From NCBI GenBank assembly GCA_040766655.1, contig JAXGQB010000008.1:367045-431044 (forward strand): a stretch of 64,000 nt of DNA. The letters are read 5' to 3'. This DNA comes from JALOOB01 sp040766655 (GTDB taxonomy: Bacteria; Chloroflexota; Anaerolineae; CG2-30-64-16). The notes under the pieces were generated by a model that searched no databases, was not told the origin of the DNA, and saw only the letters and a list, made by a program, of their open reading frames with translations. A program made the position numbers and the translations under genes. Numbering within the stretch: position 1 is the stretch's first letter; each line of letters opens with the position of its first letter. Shown piece by piece: positions 43,627-51,648 of this stretch.

Positions 43627-43739
43627 CAGCAGTTACCACATCTTGTCTGCGCTCTGGCTGAAGCCCTGCGGCGGCCCAGGCACAACCCGACCATTGCGGC
43701 CGCGACCAGGTAGGTGGACACGATAGGCTCGAGATTCAT
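43626..43739 (-). CDS. Small membrane protein coupled to the response regulator
   Basis: 37 residues from an ATG at 43739 with GAGGAGAC upstream. One hydrophobic helix (VSTYLVAAAMVGLCLG) is followed by a basic, Cys-containing tail (RRRASARAQTRCGNC). Its stop overlaps the regulator ATG as TGATG, which favours real translation. I know no family for it. It could modulate the two-component system or simply provide coupling. Confidence 0.5.
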   Translation of the reverse strand: MNLEPIVSTYLVAAAMVGLCLGRRRASARAQTRCGNC

Positions 43740-43777
43740 CTTTGTCTCCTCAAGGATGAAACCACGGATCGTCCCGC

Positions 43778-43975
43778 CTACCCCGGATTATTGAGAGGAT
43801 ACTTGAACTCTGGGTCTTCCGGCGGCGGCTGGATGTGCTTCGGCTTGAGCACCGCTTCGACCAGCACACTGGCCTTCGTTTCGACCTCGCGCTTGAGCAC
43901 GTCTGGCACAGGCGGTGGCGTGGGCTTGTGCGGTGCATAGATCCAGGTCTACTTTGGCTTGGCGGCCTTTGGTAT
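43778..43975 (-). pseudogene. Decayed small gene (start and early codon lost)
   Basis: The reverse-strand frame reads PKAAKPK, then a TAG stop (43951-43949), then TWIYAPHKPTPPPVPDVLKR and VETKASVLVEAVLKPKHIQPPPEDPEFKYPLNNPG. At the expected start there is ATA instead of ATG, with AGGAAGGG just upstream. The peptide resembles, from memory, a small conserved hypothetical family with a VPDxLKxEVExKA...VLKPKHIxPPPxDPxFxY pattern that is normally longer. It therefore looks like a dead remnant carrying a start mutation, a nonsense codon and a truncated end. It lies at the junction between the chromosomal operon and the mobile region. Confidence 0.5.
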
Positions 43976-44030
43976 GTGCCCTTCCTGGTACCATTACATT
44001 GGGCGATCGTAGAAAGCTAATGGAGAAACC

Positions 44031-44100
44031 AGATAGATGTCGCACAAAGGAGTCGAGCCTTCAGGCGGTCAAACCGGCTAAAGCCTCGACGCCAAAGTAC
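44031..44100. repeat. Dispersed palindromic repeat, second copy
   Basis: Plus-strand copy of the CGCACAAAGGAGTCGAGCC repeat seen at the cobD 3' end, with the complementary end ACCGGCTAAAGCCTCGA. The central insert is shorter here. Confidence 0.8.
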
Positions 44101-44600
44101 GACCTTTGTCTGAGTCTTCTATAAGAGCTGACGGAGGTGGGTCTCGCCGCGCATCAGCTCGCTGAAGAGCGAGTCTTTCCGAGTCTGACCGATGCGTAAC
44201 GGTGATGGATCACTCATGCCAGCGGCAGCTCCGACCCGGCTTCAATGCTGGGCGCCACGTCTTAAAAAGCAAGGGGGCGCTGGTACGATTTCGACTTTGG
44301 GGATCATACTTCAGTGGGCACTTTATACCACAACACGACCAAGTAAGCAACCTTGCGCACAAATAGGGGACAGCAGTCCGGGTGGGTGCAAGAGTGCTGG
44401 AACGTCGGTGGCTACCAGATAGGGGAATGTGAGGATGGCGGGAGGAACGGTTTGGAGACGCCAAATATCCACCCCGGTTTCTGGCGTCTGAAATCATCAA
44501 CAGTAGTGTGACAGCGGGCTGCGCTGACTCCTGGGACAGTCCGTCCGTGGGAACGTTTGTCAGAACGGGAGACTTCTGGTAGGATAGAAATGGGTGAGCA
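44101..44600. other. 500-base stretch without a recognisable gene; possible element boundary
   Basis: GC content drops here and no frame shows codon bias or a known motif on either strand. No tRNA or clear direct repeat was seen. It separates the chromosomal exporter operon and a decayed gene from the plasmid-like genes, so an attachment site may lie here. Confidence 0.4.
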
Positions 44601-44897
44601 ATGGCACGGGGGTACCATGACCGTAGGATGATTGATGCGATTCCGGATCAGGAATGGGAGCGGGCGCTGACCGCGCATCTGGACTGGGGTCAAATGTGGC
44701 ACGGCGACCTGCCGGCCGACGTGTTTTTCGGCGTGTGGGCCAGCCTGGCGCACGAGGCCAAGCCAGTGGTCGTGAAGGTGCAACTCGGCGCTCCGCGCCC
44801 CACCGTGACCGTACCGCCCGGTAGTCCACTGGCGGTCAGCGACAACCGTATCGTGCTCGAAGACGGTCGCGAGCTGATGCTTGAATTCGTGTCGTGA
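44601..44897 (+). CDS. Hypothetical protein
   Basis: 98 residues from an ATG at 44601 preceded by GGGTGAG; an ATG at 44628 (MIDAIPDQEWERALTAHLDWGQMW) is an alternative. The C-terminal half is probably beta-rich (PRPTVTVPPGSPLAVSDNRIVLEDGRELMLEF). I do not recognise a family. It is convergent with the 283-residue gene, and a period-9 repeat lies between them. Confidence 0.55.
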   Translation: MARGYHDRRMIDAIPDQEWERALTAHLDWGQMWHGDLPADVFFGVWASLAHEAKPVVVKVQLGAPRPTVTVPPGSPLAVSDNRIVLEDGRELMLEFVS

Positions 44898-44947
44898 CGG
44901 TTGATCCGTTGACACGATTGACACCGTTGATACGATTGATCCTGAAT
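44898..44947. repeat. Period-9 GATTGACAC/GATTGATAC repeat, copy 1
   Basis: About five imperfect units of GNTTGAYNC in tandem. Related arrays occur at 51591-51630 and 57205-57262, all three within the plasmid-like region and all between genes. Confidence 0.7.
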
Positions 44948-44986
44948 GATCCGCGCGCGGCCTTCTGACCGTCGCGCGCGGATCAT

Positions 44987-45838
44987 TCAGCATACCTCCA
45001 GCGGGCTGTGCTGGCTGCGCCAGCGGTGCGTCCACAGGCCCTTCACGAAGCCATCGGCCAGGTCGGTGAGGTTGGTCAGGTAGCCGATGGGAACGCCGGC
45101 GATCTGGGCCTCGCGAGCCAGGCGTTCGGCCAGGAGTGGCGTGTCGGCGCAGATGGCAACCCGGCCTTGCAGGCGGTACTGGTTGCGCCACTTGTCGGCG
45201 CGACGCCAGGTCTCGCCTCCACGGCCTTGCACCTCGACGTAGAGTTGCTCCTCGTCGTTCTCGATCTCCGCGTCCGGCTCGGCGTTCCCGGTTCCCTCGA
45301 TGATCGGGCAAGGCTCGGTGTTGTAGCCATTCCGCCGGGCGTGGTAGAGGAACGCGCAGATCGCGCCGGTGTGCCGAATCTGCCCCGCGCCGCCGCCTCG
45401 GTGCCGCGCCTCGATCTGCTCCCACTCCGACGTTACCGCGGTCACGCCGAACTGCGCCAGCAACACCTTTCCCTTCTCGGTCAAACGTACCAGCGCCAGC
45501 CGCCGCTGGCCGGCGCGCACGAGGACGGCTTGCCACAAGCCCGCCTGTTCCAGTTGTCGCCACGCCAGCTTGAACGACCCGGAGCGGCGGTCCAGGTCTT
45601 TGCCGTGGTTGACTGCTTCGGCCAGCGCCATCCTCATGGACCAGCCGCTCAGAGCCAACGCGGCCAGGAACTCATACTCCAGCCGATTGATCGGCGCATG
45701 GCTGGGCGCGGTGTGCCGGTAGCGTTTGACCGGCGTCAACACGGCCACCAGGGGCGCGGGCACGCCGGTCGGGTCGGAGCCGTCCGTCGGCAGCCACGCC
45801 AACCGCTGCGCCAGGTCGGTGATGTGATCACAAGACAT
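44987..45838 (-). CDS. Winged-helix protein with nuclease-like C-terminus (replication-relaxation-like?)
   Basis: 283 residues from the ATG at 45838 with GGAGGT upstream. The N-terminal half looks like a winged helix (INRLEYEFLAALALSGWSMRMALAEAVN and QRRLALVRLTEKGKVLLAQFG). The C-terminal half has an acidic stretch and LYVEVQGRGGETWRRADKWRNQYRL, then ADTPLLAERLAREAQ, an arrangement seen in plasmid replication-relaxation family proteins and some restriction-endonuclease-like folds. The assignment is tentative. It is the last leftward gene of the element in view. Confidence 0.6.
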   Translation of the reverse strand: MSCDHITDLAQRLAWLPTDGSDPTGVPAPLVAVLTPVKRYRHTAPSHAPINRLEYEFLAALALSGWSMRMALAEAVNHGKDLDRRSGSFKLAWRQLEQAGLWQAVLVRAGQRRLALVRLTEKGKVLLAQFGVTAVTSEWEQIEARHRGGGAGQIRHTGAICAFLYHARRNGYNTEPCPIIEGTGNAEPDAEIENDEEQLYVEVQGRGGETWRRADKWRNQYRLQGRVAICADTPLLAERLAREAQIAGVPIGYLTNLTDLADGFVKGLWTHRWRSQHSPLEVC

Positions 45839-46025
45839 GTTTGAACCTCCAACACTCCCTATCACGCCACGAGGGGCGCTGGGAACCTGCCCGATTAGGG
45901 AAACGGCCACGATCTGCCCGATGTGTATCTGCTCCGGCTTTCTGCCCGAATAGGGTGGTATCCCGCTTCCTGCCCCAATGCGCCTGCACCCATCCTACTT
46001 CTCTGGGCTATGAGACCGGAGCACT

Positions 46026-46083
46026 GCCCCCCACAAAAACCACATACGTGTACGCGGCCCACGCCTGGCTGCTTTTGTGGGGG
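46026..46083. repeat. Inverted repeat downstream of the two-TM gene
   Basis: CCCCCACAAAA (46028-46038) pairs with TTTTGTGGGGG (46073-46083), with a 34-base loop, immediately after the stop at 46084. The rest of the 245-base gap shows no gene. Confidence 0.5.
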
Positions 46084-46530
46084 TCAGGCGGTGATGTCGC
46101 CATCCCAGCCATCGGCGGACAACGTCTTGGCCTCGGCAGGCTCGGTGTACACATCGGCCGCCGGAGCATTAAACATGCCGGCCCGATAGGCCGCCCGCAG
46201 CAGCTCAGGGAAGAACGCGCCGGCAGGCTGGGGCGGCAGCGGATAGAGCTTCGGCGCCTCAGCCACGCGGCCATCGAGCACGCGTGTCTCTTTGACCACC
46301 GTGCGCGTCCCGTCGTGGTAGTGGTGTGTTTCGCCGGTCGGATCGCGGCGCCGCCAGGCGCGGATCGGCAGCGCGGCGGCCGCGAGTACCAGGGCCAGGC
46401 CCAGCGCGATGATCAGGATCAGCGCCAGCGTCATCAACCTCTCGCCGCCCAGGAGCCAGACGGCCAGGCCCAGCGCGACCACCAGCGCCAGCCCCAGGGC
46501 GATCAGGAAGCCCTTGGCTGCGTCGTTCAT
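46084..46530 (-). CDS. Small membrane protein with two TM helices, next to FtsK-like gene
   Basis: 148 residues. Two hydrophobic helices near the N-terminus (GFLIALGLALVVALGLAVWLL and LALILIIALGLALVLAAAAL) are followed by a cytoplasmic tail (RAWRRRDPTGETHHYHDGTRTVV). No known family is recognised. The start overlaps the FtsK-like stop by ATGA. Because the FtsK-like protein lacks its own membrane segment, this protein may anchor it; that is inference from coupling. Confidence 0.7.
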   Translation of the reverse strand: MNDAAKGFLIALGLALVVALGLAVWLLGGERLMTLALILIIALGLALVLAAAALPIRAWRRRDPTGETHHYHDGTRTVVKETRVLDGRVAEAPKLYPLPPQPAGAFFPELLRAAYRAGMFNAPAADVYTEPAEAKTLSADGWDGDITA

Positions 46531-47810
46531 CGTTCCTCCTCGAAGCCTGCCTGCATGCGGCGGGCGCGCTCCCAGCCGATGCCGAACTCCCCGCGCAGGT
46601 CATCCGCGGTGGCGCCGGCGCGCAGCGCCGCGGCGATGGCGGCATAATCGTCCGCGCTCAGCTCCCGCCGGCCGCGGCCCCCACGCGAATCGCGGGCCAG
46701 GTCGGCGAACTCGACCAGGTGGGGCAGCTCCGCGGCCAGGCTGGCGACCGCCGTCCCGCGCGGCACCTGGCTGTACTGCCGGCCGTCCACCAGTGGAGCC
46801 TGGAAGCGGGTCGTCTCGCCGGAGGCCAACAGCAGGAAATCCCCGCGGCCCAGGAGCCCATGCGCGCCGGTCTTCTCCCGACCGGCTGCACCGTAGGTCA
46901 AGGTTGCGGAGGCGACGCGTCCCAACAGGCGCGCGGGGTAGTTGACCAGGCTGTCGCCCAGCGACCGGCTGCCCGGCTGCTGCGTCGTGACGATGGCATG
47001 GACGCCCAGGGCGCGGCCGATCTGGGCGATGCGCGCCAGCAGCCCGCCGACACTGCGGTTGCCGCTCATAATGTCGGCGACCTCCTCGATGCACACGACG
47101 ATGCGGGGCAGCTTGCGGCCGGTCTCGGCGCGTCGATCCAACTCGCCGCCGACCCAGCTCAGCACGCGGGTGATCTCCAGCGGCTGGCTCGTCACGGGAT
47201 GCAGCAGATGGGGCGCGTGGGCGAACTGGGCAAACTCGAAGCGCTTCGGATCCACCAGCAGCAGGCGTAGCTCCTCCGGCCCGTTCTGACGCAGCACGCG
47301 GTAGAGCAGCCAGCGCGCCAGCAGCGACTTGCCGCTGCCCGTGGTGCCGCCGATCACAACATGACAGAAACGCTCGTCGGCCAGGTCGAACCAGACGACC
47401 TTGCCGCCGGTGGTAACGCCCAGCGGTACGGCGGTCGGCGTTGCAGGGGTCAGGGCTTCCAGTCGGGAGGCGGGCAGCGGGCGGCGTTCGCTCAGCGGCT
47501 TGGGCAACTCCAGGAGGAGCTTGCCCTCCGTGCGCGCCACCCGGCACGACTCCGCGCCGGCGGCCAGGGCCAACGCGCCAGCGAGGGCTTCCACTCGCTC
47601 CGGCTGCTCCCCCAGTCCTAGCGAGACCGTGTAAGCGTTGATCTGCGGCCCGGCCCAGGCCAGCGCCACGATGCTCGCCACCCTGCGCGCGGTGAGAGTG
47701 GCCTGCAAGAGGCCCGCGATGAACTCGGCGTCGGCGTGTGCCGATGGCGTCCTGGCAGTCGTGCCTGGCGCGCCGGTGAATTGTTGTCCGAGCGTAGGGT
47801 TTCCCTCCAT
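46527..47810 (-). CDS. FtsK/SpoIIIE-like DNA translocase
   Basis: 427 residues from the ATG at 47810 (MEGNPTLGQQFTG) with GGAGAG upstream. The motor domain shows Walker A (IGGTTGSGKSLLARWLLYRVL), LLLVDPKRFEFAQFAHAPHLLHPV, Walker B (RIVVCIEEVADIM) and VHAIVTTQQPGSRSLGDSLVNYPARLLGRV. The C-terminal segment (LSADDYAAIAAALRAGATADDLRGEFGIGWERARRMQ) resembles the gamma winged helix. There are no membrane helices. Compact FtsK-like proteins like this drive double-stranded DNA transfer in actinobacterial AICEs and also occur on plasmids. Confidence 0.88.
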   Translation of the reverse strand: MEGNPTLGQQFTGAPGTTARTPSAHADAEFIAGLLQATLTARRVASIVALAWAGPQINAYTVSLGLGEQPERVEALAGALALAAGAESCRVARTEGKLLLELPKPLSERRPLPASRLEALTPATPTAVPLGVTTGGKVVWFDLADERFCHVVIGGTTGSGKSLLARWLLYRVLRQNGPEELRLLLVDPKRFEFAQFAHAPHLLHPVTSQPLEITRVLSWVGGELDRRAETGRKLPRIVVCIEEVADIMSGNRSVGGLLARIAQIGRALGVHAIVTTQQPGSRSLGDSLVNYPARLLGRVASATLTYGAAGREKTGAHGLLGRGDFLLLASGETTRFQAPLVDGRQYSQVPRGTAVASLAAELPHLVEFADLARDSRGGRGRRELSADDYAAIAAALRAGATADDLRGEFGIGWERARRMQAGFEEER

Positions 47811-48031
47811 GATCGTCTCTCCGTGTGTGTTGTGCGCCGTCGCGCTTCCTTGTGGACCAGCGAGCCATGGTGGACGCGACACCACGGCGCATTGCGCCAG
47901 ATAGCGGCCCCGTGGGCCAAGATCGGGGGCGCGGTCTCCGCCCCCGTCCTCTCCCCGCCGGCTGCTAAGCCCAGGGTGAGAGGCGGGTGGCGACTGCGCC
48001 CACGCCTGGCGCGCTGCGCCGCTGTTTTTGG

Positions 48032-49630
48032 TCATCCTTTGGTCTGAGCCTGCCTCAACGCAGCGCCAGGCGATTCGGTCAGCGCCTCGCCTGGGCTCAG
48101 GATCGTGATGTCACCTGCGGGGCCGACCCCTGAATCGCCACCAGGTCGCATCATGGCGAATAGGGTCGCGAACTGGGCCCGCGGCTCGACAGCCACCACA
48201 GGACCGCGCTCCACGTCCAGGTATACGGCGGCCAGTAGCGTCTGCAGGATCTGTTTGCGCTCCGGCGGCGTGGCCGCGTCCCACAGTTTGCCGAAGTCGC
48301 GCAGCAGCACGGCCGCGCGTTCCAGGTCGGGCAGCACGGGCGGCACGAGGGCTGCGAGCTGGTTGCGCAGGCGGTCACGCTCGGCCACGTACTCGCGTTC
48401 GGTCAGGTCGCCCAGCAGAAAGAGCCGTTTCAGGCGCTCCAGAAGGGTGTTGATGCGCGCCTGTTCCGCTTCCACGTTATCAACCGCATTCACGCGCGCC
48501 TTCACCAGCACGAGGATCTGGGCGCGCCAGTCGGCCGGCAACACCAGGCGGCCCAGGAAGCCGCCCAACGCAGCCTCGGCCAGGTCGGCCCGCACCATGC
48601 GTTGATCGCATGTGCGGCCCTGCTCGCGGGCGATATCGCGGTAGTAGCTCTTGCCGCTGACGAAGGCCCCGCGTAGCCGGCCGCCGCAGCGGGCGCAGCA
48701 CGCGATGCCGGTCAGCGGGTAGTCTCGGCTGCCCTGACGGGCGGTCGTACCGGCCTTGTGCTGTCCACGGCGCCGGCGCACCTCCGCGCAACGCTCGAAT
48801 AGCTCATCCGAGACGATCGGATCTTGGCGCGCGGGGAACCAGTGGTCACGGTAGCGGGCCTCACCGAGGTAAAACCGACTCTGCAGAGTCTCCCTGATCG
48901 TATCCTTACTGAAGAGCGGCAGGGCTCGGGCCCCGCGGCCGCGGGGCCGATAGCCGGCCTCGTTCAGAAGCTGGGCGATATCGGTGTCGGAGTAGATGCC
49001 CGTCGCATACTGCTCGAAAGCGAGCTGCACCCCTTGCGCCTCATGCGGATCGGGATAGGGCACGCCGTCGCCGCCATCTTTGAGATACTTTACCCGATAG
49101 CCGAAAGGCACCTGGCCGTTCCATAAGCCATGTGACTTGGTGCGGGTCGCCTTGTTGACCGCGACATTCTCGGCCAGCACGTCGGAGTAGTACTGGTTGA
49201 AGGTCGAGATCATGCCGAGATAGGCTTTGCCGGCGGCCGAAGAGAAGTCAAACTGCGGCTCCAGGGCGGAGATGATCTCCAGCCCTGCGCCGTTCAGATC
49301 GTGCAGGTAGTTCTCGGTGTCACGGCGACAGCGGGCGAAGCGCTCCAGCCGCGACACCATCACGGTGTCAAACTGGCGCAGCATCCCGTCGCGCACCAAC
49401 GCCTGGAACTGCGGCCGATCGGCCTTGCGTCCGCTTTCCGCCTCGTCGGTGTAGATGACGACCTCTTGCATGCCTTTTTTGGCCAAGTGCTCGCGACAAA
49501 CTTTCAGTTGCGATTCCAGGCTGAAGCCATCGAGCTGCATTTCGCTGGAGACGCGCGTGTAGATGGCCACCCGCGATTGGCGGGCGGCCTCTGGGGTTTC
49601 ACCTGGCCTGAGTTTCTTGATTCTCGCCAC
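48032..49630 (-). CDS. Large serine recombinase
   Basis: 532 residues from a GTG at 49630 (ARIKKLRPG) with GGAG nine bases upstream; the longer TTG start at 49660 is less likely. The resolvase domain has the nucleophilic Ser in YTRVSSEMQLDGFSL and the conserved region VMVSRLERFARCRRDTEN. A Recombinase domain follows (GQVPFGYRVKYLKDGGDGV), then a zinc ribbon (CCARCGGRLRGAF, later TCDQRMV) and a coiled coil (EAEQARINTLLERLKRLFLLGD). Such enzymes integrate and excise phages and ICEs. The C-terminal tail (SPGEALTESPGAALRQAQTKG) is repetitive and probably not functional. Confidence 0.92.
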   Translation of the reverse strand: MARIKKLRPGETPEAARQSRVAIYTRVSSEMQLDGFSLESQLKVCREHLAKKGMQEVVIYTDEAESGRKADRPQFQALVRDGMLRQFDTVMVSRLERFARCRRDTENYLHDLNGAGLEIISALEPQFDFSSAAGKAYLGMISTFNQYYSDVLAENVAVNKATRTKSHGLWNGQVPFGYRVKYLKDGGDGVPYPDPHEAQGVQLAFEQYATGIYSDTDIAQLLNEAGYRPRGRGARALPLFSKDTIRETLQSRFYLGEARYRDHWFPARQDPIVSDELFERCAEVRRRRGQHKAGTTARQGSRDYPLTGIACCARCGGRLRGAFVSGKSYYRDIAREQGRTCDQRMVRADLAEAALGGFLGRLVLPADWRAQILVLVKARVNAVDNVEAEQARINTLLERLKRLFLLGDLTEREYVAERDRLRNQLAALVPPVLPDLERAAVLLRDFGKLWDAATPPERKQILQTLLAAVYLDVERGPVVAVEPRAQFATLFAMMRPGGDSGVGPAGDITILSPGEALTESPGAALRQAQTKG

Positions 49631-49757
49631 GGGGATCAACTCCGAGCAAGCGCGTGACAATGCCGGCGAGCAGAAGCAATAGCTGGTCGGTGTCGGCGAA
49701 ATCGGCCACCTCCAGGGTGATCGGCTCTGCCCGTTCCAGGGTCTTGACGGCCTCCAT
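49599..49757 (-). CDS. Small protein encoded ahead of the serine recombinase
   Basis: 52 residues from an ATG at 49757 (MEAVKTLERAEPITLEVADF, then LLLLLAGIVTRLLGVDP). It shares a TAATG with the stop of the 78-residue gene upstream and overlaps the start of the recombinase by 32 bases in another frame. The composition is natural and coupling is clear on both sides. The function is unknown; a directionality or regulatory role is possible. Confidence 0.6.
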   Translation of the reverse strand: MEAVKTLERAEPITLEVADFADTDQLLLLLAGIVTRLLGVDPRGENQETQAR

Positions 49758-49993
49758 TAGGCAACCTGGCGCGTCCCGTGCGGCGCCAATCGTGCGACAG
49801 GCAGCGACGGCAGGGCTGCCAACCAGGCCGCGAGGCGCCCCGGAGGGATGTCCAACAACGTCACCAGGTCGCTGCCGACCACCCCCAACCAGCCACGCGC
49901 CTCGGCCGCCAGGTCGTTGTTGGCGCCCAGCGCGTCTTTGGCGGCGCGCATCAGCACGGCAGCCAGCGGCCGGCGTGACCCGGTTTCGCTCAT
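49757..49993 (-). CDS. Small hypothetical protein
   Basis: 78 residues (MSETGSRRPLAAVLMRAAKD and LLDIPPGRLAAWLAALPSLP). It appears helical with no membrane segment. It is part of the leftward element operon, coupled to the 52-residue gene by TAATG. I do not recognise a family. Confidence 0.6.
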   Translation of the reverse strand: MSETGSRRPLAAVLMRAAKDALGANNDLAAEARGWLGVVGSDLVTLLDIPPGRLAAWLAALPSLPVARLAPHGTRQVA

Positions 49994-50062
49994 TTCAGCC
50001 CCTCAGCATCGTTCCGATATATGTGCTTCTCGGAAGCATCCGCCAGTCGGATCATTGGCAAC

Positions 50063-51571
50063 TTAACCCTGTCTCAGGCGCCTGGTGGTCTCGATGCACC
50101 AAGCCAATTCGTCGCGATCGTTGTAGATCGCCTCAATGCGGCCGTTCGCCAGCCGCTGCCACTGGCCGCTGATAACCGCCACCTTCGCGTCAGCCGGCCA
50201 CACCAGAACCACTGGATACTGCACGGAGCCTGTGTTGGCAGCTCCCTCAGCGGGAGCCGACGGCTGAGATTCCAGTATGGTCGGAGCTGCCGATTCTGGC
50301 ACGATAGGCGTCTCCGGCGCGGCTGCTGGCTCGATGGACGGCGAGGCTGCTGGAAGGGCAGGTGGTTCCGGCGCAATTTCCGACTCGGCTGCTGGCGCTG
50401 TTTCTTGCGGGTCGGCCGCCTCCTTGCTGGCTTCCGGCACGATTTGACCTGCGTTAGTCCCTGCCACAGGCCGGCCCTCCCTGGTCAGCAGGTACTCGAC
50501 CCAGGCCCGCAGGTCGCCGCCGGCAAGATGGAAGTCGGTCAGGTCCTTGCCTTGCAGCGGTCGCACCGAGCGCGTGCGCGCAGCGAAGCCCCACCAATCC
50601 GCGCCCTGCGCACCGGCCTCGTCGTTGTCGAAGGCGACGAGCCAACGCCGGTACTCGGCCAGCCGGAGCAAGGCCTGCGCGTTGGGCCGCTGGGTCGCGC
50701 CGGCCACGGCGATCACGTCGGCCAGGTCACCGGCGAGCTGCCGTAGCAGCAGCGCGTCCAGCTCGCCCTCGCAGATCACGATCTCCGGTCGGCCGGCGAG
50801 TTGGTCCAGGCCGAACAGGGTGAGCTTGCTGCCTTTGACCTGCCAGTACTTCGGCCCTTCCAGGGGCGGCACGGGCCGGCGCACCTTCACGTACCAGAGC
50901 GCCCCCTCGCAGAAGCACGGGATCACGATCCCGCGCGGCACGTACAGTGCACCGATCCGGTCGTCCTCGCCGTGATAGCCCAGGCGCCAGGCCCGGCAGG
51001 TGGCTTCGGTCAGACCACGGGCGCTGAGCCAGGCGCGGGCCTTGGCGCCACCTGCGCCCCACAGCGCAGCTTCACATTGACTCACGATCTTCTCCGCCGC
51101 CCGGCGCCAGCCCTCGGCCGGCGGCGTCCCATCTACGATCTGGTGGTCGCGATCCAGAGCAGGGGGCACGGGCGGTTCCTCCTCCCTGTGAGAGTCTGGA
51201 CTGCCTGCCTGGCTTACGCCGATGGGCCGTCGCTTCAGGCGATCGTGCTCCGGCAAATCCAGTCCCAGCCACTCACAGGCGGCGACGAAATCCAGGTTGT
51301 GGCGGGCCCGGACGTAATCCACGGCGTCACCGCCGCGCTCGCAGCGCCGGCACCACCACTGGCCGCGGCCATCGGGATGCTCCGGCCAGACCCGAAAGCG
51401 GTCTTCGCCGCCGCAGAAGGGACACGGCCCGGCATACTCGCCGCCGTGGGTACGCGCCACGCGCTTCAGGCGGGTATCGCGTTCGATCAGGCCGATCAGG
51501 TCGACGCGTGAGAGATCCAACGGCGGTAGGTCGGTACGTTGATAGGTGGATTGCCCGTGCAGGCTCGCCAT
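50063..51571 (-). CDS. DnaG-like primase with CHC2 zinc finger and Toprim domain
   Basis: 502 residues. The N-terminal zinc finger is seen in CPFCGGEDRFRVWPE and WWCRRCERGGDAVDYV (Cys-X2-Cys twice). A Toprim domain follows: ICEGELDALLLRQL with the catalytic Glu, and VAFDNDEAGAQGADWW with the DxD-like pair. A Pro/Glu/Ala-rich linker of about 70 residues separates a small C-terminal domain (VVLVWPADAKVAVISGQWQRL). This is a phage/plasmid-style primase; the RNA polymerase core region is short compared with DnaG. It is next to the RecA-fold ATPase, so the two probably form a replication module. Confidence 0.9.
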   Translation of the reverse strand: MASLHGQSTYQRTDLPPLDLSRVDLIGLIERDTRLKRVARTHGGEYAGPCPFCGGEDRFRVWPEHPDGRGQWWCRRCERGGDAVDYVRARHNLDFVAACEWLGLDLPEHDRLKRRPIGVSQAGSPDSHREEEPPVPPALDRDHQIVDGTPPAEGWRRAAEKIVSQCEAALWGAGGAKARAWLSARGLTEATCRAWRLGYHGEDDRIGALYVPRGIVIPCFCEGALWYVKVRRPVPPLEGPKYWQVKGSKLTLFGLDQLAGRPEIVICEGELDALLLRQLAGDLADVIAVAGATQRPNAQALLRLAEYRRWLVAFDNDEAGAQGADWWGFAARTRSVRPLQGKDLTDFHLAGGDLRAWVEYLLTREGRPVAGTNAGQIVPEASKEAADPQETAPAAESEIAPEPPALPAASPSIEPAAAPETPIVPESAAPTILESQPSAPAEGAANTGSVQYPVVLVWPADAKVAVISGQWQRLANGRIEAIYNDRDELAWCIETTRRLRQG

Positions 51572-51590
51572 ATCACCGCCCAGCGTTTGT

Positions 51591-51630
51591 CTCGATTGAT
51601 ACGATTGACATGATTGACTCGATTGACTTC
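51591..51630. repeat. Period-9 CGATTGATA/CGATTGACT repeat, copy 2
   Basis: About four tandem units of a 9-base YGATTGAYN motif lie in the 77-base gap between the ATPase and primase genes. They match the arrays at 44898-44947 and (opposite strand) 57205-57262. Confidence 0.75.
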
Positions 51631-51648
51631 ATAGATCTTCGCGTCGCT

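Noticed and set aside
44412..45563. 383-codon leftward frame overlapping the 283-residue gene
   Set aside because: It lies in another frame of a gene with better codon bias, and its N-terminal half is Arg-rich, low-complexity sequence.
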